Under the pieces are notes generated by a model that ran no database searches, was not told the origin of the DNA, and saw nothing but the letters and a program-made list of their open reading frames with translations. Position numbers and translations under genes: made by a program. From Streptomyces pinistramenti (GTDB taxonomy: Bacteria; Actinomycetota; Actinomycetes; Streptomycetales; Streptomycetaceae): a stretch of 39,037 nt of DNA. The stretch spans positions 1-39,037 of the forward strand of contig NZ_JAJCXB010000062.1 in the NCBI RefSeq assembly GCF_020564935.1, given 5' to 3'. Positions 6,295-14,168 of the stretch are shown in pieces (position 1 is the stretch's first letter; each line of letters starts with the position of its first letter).

Positions 6295-8670
6295 ATGGGG
6301 CCGCTGCGTGATCTCGGTCTCGACCCGGAAGCGGAGCGTCCGGAATACGCCGGGCAGTACCGCCTGGAGGCGCGGCTCGGGGCAGGCGGCATGGGCGTGG
6401 TCCATCTGGCGCGCTCCTCGTCGGGGCTGCTGCTCGCGGTCAAGGTCATCCATGCCGAATTCGCCCAAGACCCCGAGTTCCGGGGGCGGTTCAGGCAGGA
6501 GGTGGCGGCCGCGCGGCGGGTCAGCGGCGCCTTCACCGCGCCCGTCGTGGACGCCGACCCGGACGCCGAGCGCCCCTGGATGGCGACCCTCCACATCCCC
6601 GGCCCGACCCTCTCCGACCACGTGAAGCGGAACGGCCCGCTGGCCTCCGGCGAGGTGCGCAGGCTGGCGTCCGGGCTTGCCGAGGCGCTGCGCGACATCC
6701 ACCGTGCCGGGGTCGTGCACCGCGATCTGAAGCCGGGAAACGTGCTGTTGGCCGCCGACGGCCCGAAAGTCATCGACTTCGGCATCTCACGCCCGTCCGA
6801 CAGCGAGATGCGCACCGAGACCGGAAAGCTGATCGGCACGCCGCCGTTCATGGCGCCCGAGCAGTTCCAGCGGCCGCGCGAGGTGGGACCGCAGGCGGAT
6901 GTCTTCGCGCTGGGCTCGGTCCTGGTGCACGCCGCCACCGGCAGCGGCCCGTTCGACTCGGAGAGCCCGTATCTGGTGGCGTACCAGGTGGTGCACGACG
7001 AGGCCGATCTGGCGGGGGTGCCCGAAGAGTTGGCGCCGCTGGTCGCCGCCTGCCTGGCCAAGGACCCGGCACACCGGCCGACACCGGACGCGCTGATGGA
7101 CCTGCTGCGGACGGACCTGCCCACGCCGGCGCACACGGACCTCCTGGACGAGCTGCGGGACGCCCCCCGGGAGGACCCGCGAAACGGCTGGGCCCCGGAA
7201 GCCGCGGCCCCGGAGGCCGTCCAGGATGGCGCCCCGGAGCCCCGGGTTCCGGGCCAACGCCGCCCCGTACGCGTCGAGTCCGCCCCTGCCGAAGCCACCC
7301 ACGTACGCGCCCGCAGCCCGCTCGCCGGCCGCGCCGACGCGCACCCCGGCGGCGAACCCCCGGCCCCCGGCGGGCGGGCGGCAACCGGCCACCCCCACTC
7401 CCCCACCACCAAACGCCGCCGTCGCCGCCGCGCCTGGCCGGTGTGGGCCGCCGCCGCCCTGATCGTGGCCGCCGCCTGCACCTTCGCCGGCGTACGCGCC
7501 CTGTCCGACGGCGACGGGACCGACCCCGCGCGGCCGGCCCACCCGCCGCACGCGGAAGGCGAGTTCCGCCCCTGGCGCACCACGCTGCTGCATCGCCCCG
7601 CCGGCTACCGCGCCGAAATGCCCGCCTGCGCCCCGGGCGCCACCCACGGCGGCGGCCCCGACGCCCTCTTCTGCGTCCAGCCCGGCCTCCTCGCCGCCCG
7701 CATCGACGCCGACACCGGCACGGTCCGCTGGCGCCGGGCCGGTCACCGGCCCGGCCCCCAGGACGCACCCCCCGCCCCGCCGGTACTCTCCGGCGGCCTG
7801 CTCTACGTGACCTCCCCCGGCGGCACCCGCATCGACGCCCTCGACCCGTCACCCGGCGGCCGCGGCGCCACCCGCTGGAGCAAGGAACTGACCGGCTACG
7901 AAGGCGGATCGGCCGTCATCGGGGACGTCCTGCTGCTGACCGCGGGCGACGGCACCGTCACCGCCCTGGACAGCGCCACCCACCGGCAGCTCTGGCGCAA
8001 GCCCTTCCCCGGCCACGCCCTGCCCTCCTTCACGACGTACGCCACCCAGGCCGGCCCCCCGACCGCGTACGCCGCCGAGCCCTCCCCCGACGGCTCCACC
8101 ACCCGCATCACCGCCATCGACCCGCGGCACGGCACCGTCCGCCGGCACACCCGCATCCCCGGCAGGCTCACCCCCGTCGGCACCGGCGCGTCCGGCACCC
8201 TCTACCTCACCGCGTCCGACCCGAAGCTCACCTTCCGCACCACGGCCGTCGTCCGCTACGACCCGAAGCGCGGCCGCAGCACACGCCTGCCGCTGGCCGC
8301 ACCGCTCGACAACGTGACGGCCACCGTGCGCGGCGAAACGGCGTACCTGCTCGCGGCGGGCGGCACGCTCCAGGCCGTCGGGGAGCGGCACTGGGCCGTC
8401 GAGACGTCGGTCGCCCGCGGCTCGGCCCCGGTGGCAACGGCGGACGACCGCCTCTACCTGACCTCGGCCGACGGCCGCCTGCTCGCCGTCGACGCCCGCA
8501 CCGGCGGCCTCACGGGCCAGACCCCGGCCCGCCTGACGGCCGCCCGCCACAACGGCTTCCTGGAGTCACTCCCCGCCCCGGTAGCCGACCCACGCCACGG
8601 CCGCATCTACGCCGCCACCCCCGACGGCACCGTCTTCGGCGTCCCCACCAAGGACCCGTCCGCCTGGTGA
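6295..8670 (+). CDS. Membrane Ser/Thr protein kinase with C-terminal beta-propeller sensor (AfsK-like)
   Basis: A 791-aa receptor-like kinase. The Hanks-type kinase domain covers about residues 20-275, with the Gly-rich loop GAGGMGVV (29-36), ATP-binding Lys50, catalytic loop HRDLKPGN (142-149), DFG (161-163) and a GTPPFMAPEQF activation/P+1 region. A Pro/Ala-rich linker and a run of Arg lead to one membrane helix (about 381-403). The extracellular part (about 410-790) has PQQ-like repeats, such as GTVRWRRAG, DGTVTALDSAT and DGRLLAVDARTG. This is the layout of AfsK. ATG at 6295 follows GGGGGTGGA. The ligand and the phosphorylated partner are unknown. The kinase residues are all present, so activity is likely. 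Confidence 0.93.
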   Translation: MGPLRDLGLDPEAERPEYAGQYRLEARLGAGGMGVVHLARSSSGLLLAVKVIHAEFAQDPEFRGRFRQEVAAARRVSGAFTAPVVDADPDAERPWMATLHIPGPTLSDHVKRNGPLASGEVRRLASGLAEALRDIHRAGVVHRDLKPGNVLLAADGPKVIDFGISRPSDSEMRTETGKLIGTPPFMAPEQFQRPREVGPQADVFALGSVLVHAATGSGPFDSESPYLVAYQVVHDEADLAGVPEELAPLVAACLAKDPAHRPTPDALMDLLRTDLPTPAHTDLLDELRDAPREDPRNGWAPEAAAPEAVQDGAPEPRVPGQRRPVRVESAPAEATHVRARSPLAGRADAHPGGEPPAPGGRAATGHPHSPTTKRRRRRRAWPVWAAAALIVAAACTFAGVRALSDGDGTDPARPAHPPHAEGEFRPWRTTLLHRPAGYRAEMPACAPGATHGGGPDALFCVQPGLLAARIDADTGTVRWRRAGHRPGPQDAPPAPPVLSGGLLYVTSPGGTRIDALDPSPGGRGATRWSKELTGYEGGSAVIGDVLLLTAGDGTVTALDSATHRQLWRKPFPGHALPSFTTYATQAGPPTAYAAEPSPDGSTTRITAIDPRHGTVRRHTRIPGRLTPVGTGASGTLYLTASDPKLTFRTTAVVRYDPKRGRSTRLPLAAPLDNVTATVRGETAYLLAAGGTLQAVGERHWAVETSVARGSAPVATADDRLYLTSADGRLLAVDARTGGLTGQTPARLTAARHNGFLESLPAPVADPRHGRIYAATPDGTVFGVPTKDPSAW

Positions 8671-8838
8671 CGACCGGGCCTTGGCGCCCGCGCGTCCACC
8701 ACGTGACACGGACACACGCACACCTCCCGACGCACCCCCGGCACCGGCCGCGCGGTCCCCACCTCCCCCGGAGGAACCCCAGGTCCGTCCGCCGACCTCA
8801 CTTCCCGGCCGGGACCGAGGTCGGCCGTTCCGGTCGGG

Positions 8839-8856
8839 GGGCGTCTTCGGACGCCC
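8839..8856. terminator. Hairpin terminator with UUCG tetraloop
   Basis: GGGCGTC (8839-8845), TTCG (8846-8849) and GACGCCC (8850-8856) form a 7-bp stem closed by the very stable C(UUCG)G loop. It lies in the 218-bp gap between the convergent kinase and DUF4232 genes, so it can end either transcript. The rest of the gap holds no ORF I can support. Confidence 0.7.
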
Positions 8857-8888
8857 GGCATCCGAACAGCCGCTCAGGGGAAGGGCGG

Positions 8889-9617
8889 TCAGCCGATGGG
8901 GTTGACGAAGGTGGCCGGGTGGGTGGCGCCCCGCTGGTCGACGAGCGTGCCCCAGGGCCATTCCACGGTGAGCGAGGTGGTCTCGTTGGGCGGGGTGATG
9001 TCCGCCCAGGCGGGCTGGTAGAAGCCCTCCTCCTCCTTGGTCATGGCGACGTTGAGCGTGAAATCGGTGCTGTCCCCGGGGTTCAGCGTGATCGAACCGT
9101 ACTTGGCCGACGAGCGCGGCAGCGACCAGCGCTCTCCGCCGTTCTCCGACTTGAGGTCCACGCCCGGGAAGCCGCCGATCTTGCAGGTGCGACTGCCCTT
9201 GTTGGTCAGCACGACGCTGGTGGTCGTCGCGCCGCTCGCGTCCGGGTCCGGGGCCGCATCGTCACCCGTGGCGAACGACGCCTTCAGGCCGGAGGTGTGG
9301 CAGCGCTCGATGCCCGAGCCCGTCCGGCCTCTCCCGGCGGCGTACGAGCCACCGGACTGCTTGTCCACAACCCCCGCCTCGGCGTCGGCCTTCGCGCCGG
9401 GGTCCGCCTGGGACTCGGAGCCCTGCGCCTCGGCGGATGAGCCCGCGGCATCGGCGTCCGCGGCGGCCACGGCCGCATTGACCTGGCCCGAGGACTTCGC
9501 ACCTGCGGTGTCCGAGCCGGAGCAGGCGGTCAGGGTCAGGCCGGCGGCCGCGGTGAGCACCGCGGCGGCGACGCGCAGGCTGCGGCGACGGACGGGGCGG
9601 ACGGTGTTCGTGCTCAT
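8889..9617 (-). CDS. DUF4232 domain lipoprotein
   Basis: A 242-aa secreted lipoprotein. Its signal peptide has basic RRRSLR, then a hydrophobic Ala-rich core, and ends at lipobox LTAC (about residue 32). A low-complexity Ala/Ser/Asp linker follows to about residue 95. The C-terminal DUF4232 domain contains the paired cysteines in IERCHTSGL and SRTCKIGGFPGVDL, typical of this actinobacterial family. Its biochemical role is not known. ATG at 9617 is preceded by AGGGGGAA. It faces the kinase gene across a shared terminator. Confidence 0.88.
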   Translation of the reverse strand: MSTNTVRPVRRRSLRVAAAVLTAAAGLTLTACSGSDTAGAKSSGQVNAAVAAADADAAGSSAEAQGSESQADPGAKADAEAGVVDKQSGGSYAAGRGRTGSGIERCHTSGLKASFATGDDAAPDPDASGATTTSVVLTNKGSRTCKIGGFPGVDLKSENGGERWSLPRSSAKYGSITLNPGDSTDFTLNVAMTKEEEGFYQPAWADITPPNETTSLTVEWPWGTLVDQRGATHPATFVNPIG

Positions 9618-9664
9618 TTCGGGTTCCCCCTGGGGCAGTCGGTGTCGTTGTCTCCTCGGTTACG

Positions 9665-9934
9665 TCACTCACTCTGCCCGGGGCCGCTGGCGCCGGACTG
9701 CCACTCCGCCAACACCCGGCTAACCCCCTCGCAGCCGACGGCTACGAGAACTCCGGTCGCGATGGCATCAGGCGTCTCCACCGGCTCCGGTACCCGAATC
9801 ACCGCTTCGTGACCGGGACTCGGAACATCTCTTGAGCATGCGCGTGTGGACGGGTGGTCGGGGGGACAGCCGCGATGGCACCACACCGGAGTCTCCGCCA
9901 TGAAGGTGTGCGACCAAGCCTGCCCCCATGTCAC
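9665..9934 (-). CDS. Questionable small ORF (89 aa)
   Basis: An open frame on the minus strand upstream of the DUF4232 gene. Third-position GC is clearly lower than in neighbouring genes, and the product (about 89 aa, with Trp, Cys and His near the start) matches no family I recognise. No clear ribosome site precedes ATG 9934; an inner ATG at 9901 is possible. It may be a gene remnant or a chance ORF. Confidence 0.25.
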   Translation of the reverse strand: MTWGQAWSHTFMAETPVWCHRGCPPDHPSTRACSRDVPSPGHEAVIRVPEPVETPDAIATGVLVAVGCEGVSRVLAEWQSGASGPGQSE

Positions 9935-9988
9935 ACCCCCTTGATACCGTTCCTCTTCACACAGAGTTACGGGGGAGGGGAACGCTCG

Positions 9989-10585
9989 GTGTCCAGCAAC
10001 CTGTCGGTCGAGCCCGGCGAACTACGCGCGTCGGCGCATGCCCAGAGCGGCATAGCCGACGACATCAAGAAGCCTTGCGACAAGGCCGTCACCGAGACCG
10101 GTACGGCCGCGGATTCCGCCGACGGCTGGTCCGTCGCCTCGGCTCTGCACATGATCAGCGAGACCTGGAAGCCCGCTCTCGACGGCCTGCACAAGCGGCT
10201 GTTGTGGGGCGCGGGCAACCTTCGCGACACCGCTGACAACCATGAGTGGAACGAGGACATGGTTGATCAGGACTTCGAGGACTTCGACGGGGACATGGAA
10301 GACGTGATCATGTCCGCCCCGGCCTCGGGGCCTGGGCCGGCCTTGGGAAGCGGCCCCGGCTCGCCGGTGTACGCCGGGCTTCCGCACCCCGGCGCGGGCG
10401 GCGACGACCCGGTCGGGGATGCCGTCGGCGCGTACCGGCCCCCGCCGCCCGGTACGCCGGCGCCCAGCACGGACGACATGCTGCGTGCCAAGCCCGCGAT
10501 GCCCGTCTACGACCCGGGCCAGGCCCTCGCCGAGCCCGGCGGGAAGTCCGCTCCCCGGAACACCGACGACACCCCCTTTGGATGA
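9989..10585 (+). CDS. EspC/ESX-like secretion-associated protein
   Basis: A 198-aa protein. Its first 95 residues look all-helical with a WXG100/EspC-like pattern (SVEPGELRASAHAQSGIADDI, then GWSVASALHMISETWKPALDGLHKRLLWGAGNLRDTADN), followed by an acidic stretch and a Pro/Gly-rich tail. Proteins of this class pair with partners for type VII (ESX) secretion. GTG at 9989 is chosen because GGGGGAGGGG lies at 9971-9980; the longer frame to 9854 has no site. The stop is 3 nt before the next gene's ATG, so the two are probably translationally coupled. Assignment to EspC is by pattern only. Confidence 0.7.
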   Translation: MSSNLSVEPGELRASAHAQSGIADDIKKPCDKAVTETGTAADSADGWSVASALHMISETWKPALDGLHKRLLWGAGNLRDTADNHEWNEDMVDQDFEDFDGDMEDVIMSAPASGPGPALGSGPGSPVYAGLPHPGAGGDDPVGDAVGAYRPPPPGTPAPSTDDMLRAKPAMPVYDPGQALAEPGGKSAPRNTDDTPFG

Positions 10586-10588
10586 CCC

Positions 10589-12184
10589 ATGGCTTCCGAC
10601 TACGCACGTCTGCTGAAGCAGGACTTCGCGGACCTGACGGCCGCGGCCGACGCCTGGCAGCGGGTTTCCCGGGACATGGACACCGCGTTCGACCAGCACC
10701 GCACCAAGGTGACCGGACCGCTGCACGCCTCCTGGGAAGGGGACGACTCGAAGGCCGCGCTGGCGTTCCTCGAAGACATCGAGATGCGGATCAATGTGGT
10801 CCGCACCGAGTCGATGACCATCTCGAAGTCGATCGACACGGTGCGATTCCGCATGGAACAGGCGCAGACGAACCTGCGCAACGCCGTACGGAGCACGGAG
10901 GCCGAGGGTTTCCTCGTCGACGACTCCGGCTCCGTGGGAGAAGCGTCCTGCGAAGTGGACGAGTCGCCGGACGAGGCGCAGAGCAAGCTGGAGCGGATGA
11001 AGCACTTCCAGGAGGAGATCGACACCGCGGTCAAGGACGCGCAGAAGGCCAGCGACGACGGCCGCAAAGCCCTGTCGGAACTCCGCGGCGACCTCATGGA
11101 CCGCAAGAACACGCACATGGCCGCCGAGTCCGCGGGCGACACCCAGCAGGCCATGAAGGACCTGGGCATCCAGGGGCCGCAGATTCCCAAGGACTCCAAG
11201 GACGCGGCCGCTTGGTGGAAGGGCCTGGACGACGACACGCGCCAGGAGTACGCCACCATGTACCCGGAGCAGATCGGCAAGGCGAACGGTCTGCCGAGCG
11301 ACGTACGCGACGACGCGAACCGGCTGTCCCTGGACCAGCAGCTCAACTTCGTCGCCGGCAGCGACCAGTCGATCCCCGGGATCTCGCAGGACCGTCACAA
11401 CCTTGAGGTCCTCAAGGCCGAACTCGACAAGCGCGACGGCGCGACGGGAAACAAGAAGCTCTACCTCCTCGATTTCGACGAGTTCGAGGACGGCAAGGCC
11501 GTCATCGCCATGGGAAACCCGGACACCGCGGACAACGTCGGCGTGCAGGTGCCCGGAACGGCGACGACGATGGACTCGACGGGCGGCCAGCTGTCGCGGA
11601 TCGAGAAGCTCCAGCGGTCGGCCGAACGGGCCGATCCGTCGGCGGACACCTCGATGGTCTACTGGCTCGGCTACGACGCTCCGGAAGTGCCGAGCACCGA
11701 CGCACCGAACCTCGCGGTAGGCGGCACCGGCCGGGCCGACGACGCGGCGCCGGACCTCCGGGACTTCACCCATGGCCTGCGTGCCTCACACGAGGGCTCC
11801 GACCCGGCGCACATGACCGTTCTGGGGCACAGCTACGGCGCCACGGTCGTGGGGGACGCGGACGCCGGAGGCAAGGGCCTCGGCGCCGACAGCATCTCCG
11901 TCGTCGGCAGTCCGGGAATGACGGTGGGGAACGCGTCCGACCTGCATGTCGGATCGGACCACTTCTATACCGGGCTCGCCGACGACGACAACATCAAACT
12001 GGCACAAGGGCTGACGCTCGGACCCGACCCCAATACCGGCGCCTTCGGCGGAACTCGGTTCGTCACCGATACCCACGGCCACAGCGGCTACTGGGACGAC
12101 CAGAGCCAGAGCCTCGCCAATCAAGGACGGATCATTGCCGGCCAGGAGCCGGACAAGGCCCTTCCCACTCCCATCAACATGTAA
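10589..12184 (+). CDS. WXG-domain alpha/beta hydrolase (DUF1023 type)
   Basis: A 531-aa two-part protein. Residues 1-110 form a helical hairpin with the turn motif W49-E50-G51, as in WXG100/LXG proteins. A coiled, charged linker follows to about residue 260. The C-terminal half is an alpha/beta hydrolase of the DUF1023 (PF06259) type: nucleophile elbow GHSYG with Ser415, and the terminal HSGYW with His498, the usual catalytic His position of this group. No signal peptide is present, consistent with type VII export through the N-terminal domain. It is coupled to the EspC-like gene and followed by a lipoprotein gene. Esterase or lipase activity is likely; the substrate is unknown. Confidence 0.85.
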   Translation: MASDYARLLKQDFADLTAAADAWQRVSRDMDTAFDQHRTKVTGPLHASWEGDDSKAALAFLEDIEMRINVVRTESMTISKSIDTVRFRMEQAQTNLRNAVRSTEAEGFLVDDSGSVGEASCEVDESPDEAQSKLERMKHFQEEIDTAVKDAQKASDDGRKALSELRGDLMDRKNTHMAAESAGDTQQAMKDLGIQGPQIPKDSKDAAAWWKGLDDDTRQEYATMYPEQIGKANGLPSDVRDDANRLSLDQQLNFVAGSDQSIPGISQDRHNLEVLKAELDKRDGATGNKKLYLLDFDEFEDGKAVIAMGNPDTADNVGVQVPGTATTMDSTGGQLSRIEKLQRSAERADPSADTSMVYWLGYDAPEVPSTDAPNLAVGGTGRADDAAPDLRDFTHGLRASHEGSDPAHMTVLGHSYGATVVGDADAGGKGLGADSISVVGSPGMTVGNASDLHVGSDHFYTGLADDDNIKLAQGLTLGPDPNTGAFGGTRFVTDTHGHSGYWDDQSQSLANQGRIIAGQEPDKALPTPINM

Positions 12185-12213
12185 ATGCCACCCCTGAGAG
12201 GCACGGTTCACCC

Positions 12214-12750
12214 GTGGCGGCCACGCTTTTGCGACGCACCCTCCCGCTTGTCCTGACCGCCTCGGTCATCCTTTCCACCGGAGCCTGCATGTCCCAGAAT
12301 TCCGACGACGCCAACCAGCCGCTGCCGCGTAAGAGCCGTGCGGACGCGCTGACTTGGGCGAAGCACTACACCTCGACCATGGCGCATTACGCCGAGGTGA
12401 AGGTGGGCGACAAGTACGGCCCGTTCACGGACTTCGAGGACTGCGTCGGCCGCGATGACGAAGTGGCTCACGACGGCAGGTACACCCTGACCTACACCGT
12501 GTATGCCAACCTGCCTCGGGATGAACACATCGCGGCGGTCCGCAAACTCCGGGCGGCGCTGAAGGAGCACGGCGTGAATGTCTCGTCGTACGAGGAACGC
12601 CCGCGCGCTCATCAGGTCGTTCTCGACGGTTACCACGAAAAGGAGAAGTTCTCCCTCATCGCCGACACCGTAAAACCCCCCAACACCCTCCGCCTCTCCG
12701 TCAGCACCCCCTGCTTCCTGCCGCCCGGGGCGAAACAGCAGAAGTTCTAG
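12214..12750 (+). CDS. Small lipoprotein, last gene of the WXG-hydrolase cassette
   Basis: A 178-aa protein starting at GTG 12214 with GAGAGG about 12 nt upstream. The signal peptide (RRTLPLVLTASVILSTGAC) ends at lipobox STGAC, so the mature protein is anchored outside. The mature part has two Cys (in FEDCVGRDD and STPCFLPPG) that may form a disulfide, and mixed alpha/beta content. No family is recognised. It begins 29 nt after the hydrolase stop, pointing to one operon. By analogy with type VII lipase effectors that travel with lipoprotein inhibitors, it could be an immunity partner; this is inference. Confidence 0.8.
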   Translation: MAATLLRRTLPLVLTASVILSTGACMSQNSDDANQPLPRKSRADALTWAKHYTSTMAHYAEVKVGDKYGPFTDFEDCVGRDDEVAHDGRYTLTYTVYANLPRDEHIAAVRKLRAALKEHGVNVSSYEERPRAHQVVLDGYHEKEKFSLIADTVKPPNTLRLSVSTPCFLPPGAKQQKF

Positions 12751-12834
12751 GGCAGTTCGGGCCCGGAACGGCGAAGTTTCGATCGCCCAACAGGTGATGC
12801 CGTCACGCCTGACGCCCATGCACCTGCCGTTCGT

Positions 12835-13734
12835 TCACGGGCATTCCATTCCGTTAAACATGCGTTTGATGATGGCGCAGACCATCCCCTCGATGGATTC
12901 GGGATCAAGAGGATCGCCCTTGTCTCCCTTTTCGCCTTTGTCGCCACGCGGGCCGGGGTCGCCCTTGGGGCCGGGGTCGCCCCGCTCGCCTCGCGGGCCG
13001 GGCTCACCCGCGTCACCCCGCTCGCCCACCTCGCCGTCCCGGCCGGGGCAGCCGGGCTCACCACGCTCGCCTTGCGCACCCGGCTCTCCGCGGGGACCGG
13101 GCTCACCCGCGTCGCCCTTTTCCCCTCTGTCTCCTTTGCAACCCGGCTCACCCCGGTCCCCCTTGTCGCCTTTCTGGCCTCGTTGACCCGGGTCGCCCTT
13201 GTCCCCCCGCTCCCCTTTCTCGCCGTCCCGTCCGGGATCCCCTCTCCCGCCCGTTTCCCCCTTGCTTCCCTTTTCCCCTTGATCGCCCTTCTCGCCGCGT
13301 TGCCCAGGATCCCCTCGGTCACCTTTCTCGCCCCGCTCCCCCTCGTCGCCCGTATCTCCTTTTCTGCCGCGCGGCCCGGTGTCACCCTTCTCGCCCCGGC
13401 ATCCGGGCACTCCTCTGGGGGGATCTTTGATGGTGATGGGAACCGTGACGGTGATACATCCGCATTCCACCCCTTTCCTGAGTGTCAGGTCGGTCTCGCA
13501 TAAGGGAACGCGGGGAGACACCTCGAAGTCCCCCACCCAGTAACACGTTCCAGAAATAGGCGTGAGGCTGTGCCAAATACCTGAACCACCCACAACCGCG
13601 GCGGTGCTGTATTCGACTTCCTCTCCGCCGGCCGGCCTGGGCCAGTAGACGATAATCTTGGTGCGCACACCGGGATGGAGCGGCTCCCCGAAGAAAACGA
13701 GGAGGGAAGAGTTCTGATCGACAGGCGTGGCCAT
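12835..13734 (-). CDS. Collagen-like protein with 56 uninterrupted G-X-Y triplets
   Basis: A 299-aa protein in three parts. Residues 1-107 look like a beta-rich globular domain (LLVFFGEPLHPGVRTKIIVYW, then WHSLTPISGTCYWVGDFEV). Residues 108-275 are 56 perfect Gly-X-Y triplets dominated by charged GDK, GEK, GER, GDP and GEP. Residues 276-299 form a short tail with two Cys. Three triplets contain Cys (GCR, GCK, GCP), unusual inside collagen helices. No signal peptide or membrane anchor is visible. ATG at 13734 follows AAGGAGAG. Triple-helix formation is expected from the repeat and from Lys/Arg to Asp/Glu charge pairing, which replaces hydroxyproline in bacteria. Biological role is unknown. Confidence 0.92.
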   Translation of the reverse strand: MATPVDQNSSLLVFFGEPLHPGVRTKIIVYWPRPAGGEEVEYSTAAVVGGSGIWHSLTPISGTCYWVGDFEVSPRVPLCETDLTLRKGVECGCITVTVPITIKDPPRGVPGCRGEKGDTGPRGRKGDTGDEGERGEKGDRGDPGQRGEKGDQGEKGSKGETGGRGDPGRDGEKGERGDKGDPGQRGQKGDKGDRGEPGCKGDRGEKGDAGEPGPRGEPGAQGERGEPGCPGRDGEVGERGDAGEPGPRGERGDPGPKGDPGPRGDKGEKGDKGDPLDPESIEGMVCAIIKRMFNGMECP

Positions 13735-14124
13735 ATCTCTCCTTCAGTGGGCGCTGGGGCAGGCGGGAGCGGGTGGGCAGTGCTCCCGCGCTTGACCTGG
13801 GGAAGCGGAACCCAGAGAAATCGGGCACGATGGCGTCACGTGGACGAATTCCGTGCAGCCGAACTAATGCATCCCCCGAAAGCGAAACCTGGGACCGGAT
13901 GGGGCGCCGGCGTCAAAAACGCTGCGCATCGTACTCATTCGGCTCTATACCCACGCAGCCGTGGACTATCTATGAATGTGCCGAGAGCATGTGATTCCAA
14001 CCCAGTGGAGTGAATCGTAGGCTGATGTAATGATCCCGCGATCCTCGTTCACTCCGGCCGTCAGGCGGAATTCACGGGATCAACGTATCCGGGCGACCAG
14101 GCCCGCAGAGCCCCGCACACGACA
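13735..14124. other. Gene-free region upstream of the collagen-like gene
   Basis: About 390 bp with lower GC than its neighbours and no convincing ORF. On the minus strand TTGACG at 13913-13908 is a possible -35 box for the collagen-like gene, followed 19 bp later by a weak CAGGTT. Otherwise I see nothing definite. Confidence 0.3.
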
Positions 14125-14154
14125 AGAGGCCCCCGTCACCCGACGGGGGCCTCT
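14125..14154 (-). terminator. Terminator of ilvD
   Basis: AGAGGCCCCCGT (14125-14136) pairs with ACGGGGGCCTCT (14143-14154), extended by C14137-G14142 to a 13-bp stem with an ACCC loop. It lies 14 nt after the ilvD stop and is followed by TTGT on the minus strand. Confidence 0.9.
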
Positions 14155-14168
14155 CAACTGCCGTCCCC

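Noticed and set aside
12835..13430. Tandem DNA repeat or CRISPR-like array
   Set aside because: The periodicity is 9 bp, from Gly-X-Y codons, with varied sequence; there are no spacers or palindromic repeats.
12794..13503. Plus-strand ORFs with Ser-Pro repeats opposite the collagen-like gene
   Set aside because: Direct consequence of the G-X-Y codon repeat on the other strand, not an independent protein.
13675..14013. 112-codon plus-strand ORF upstream of the collagen-like gene
   Set aside because: Low third-position GC, no ribosome site and overlap with the start of the collagen-like gene on the other strand.
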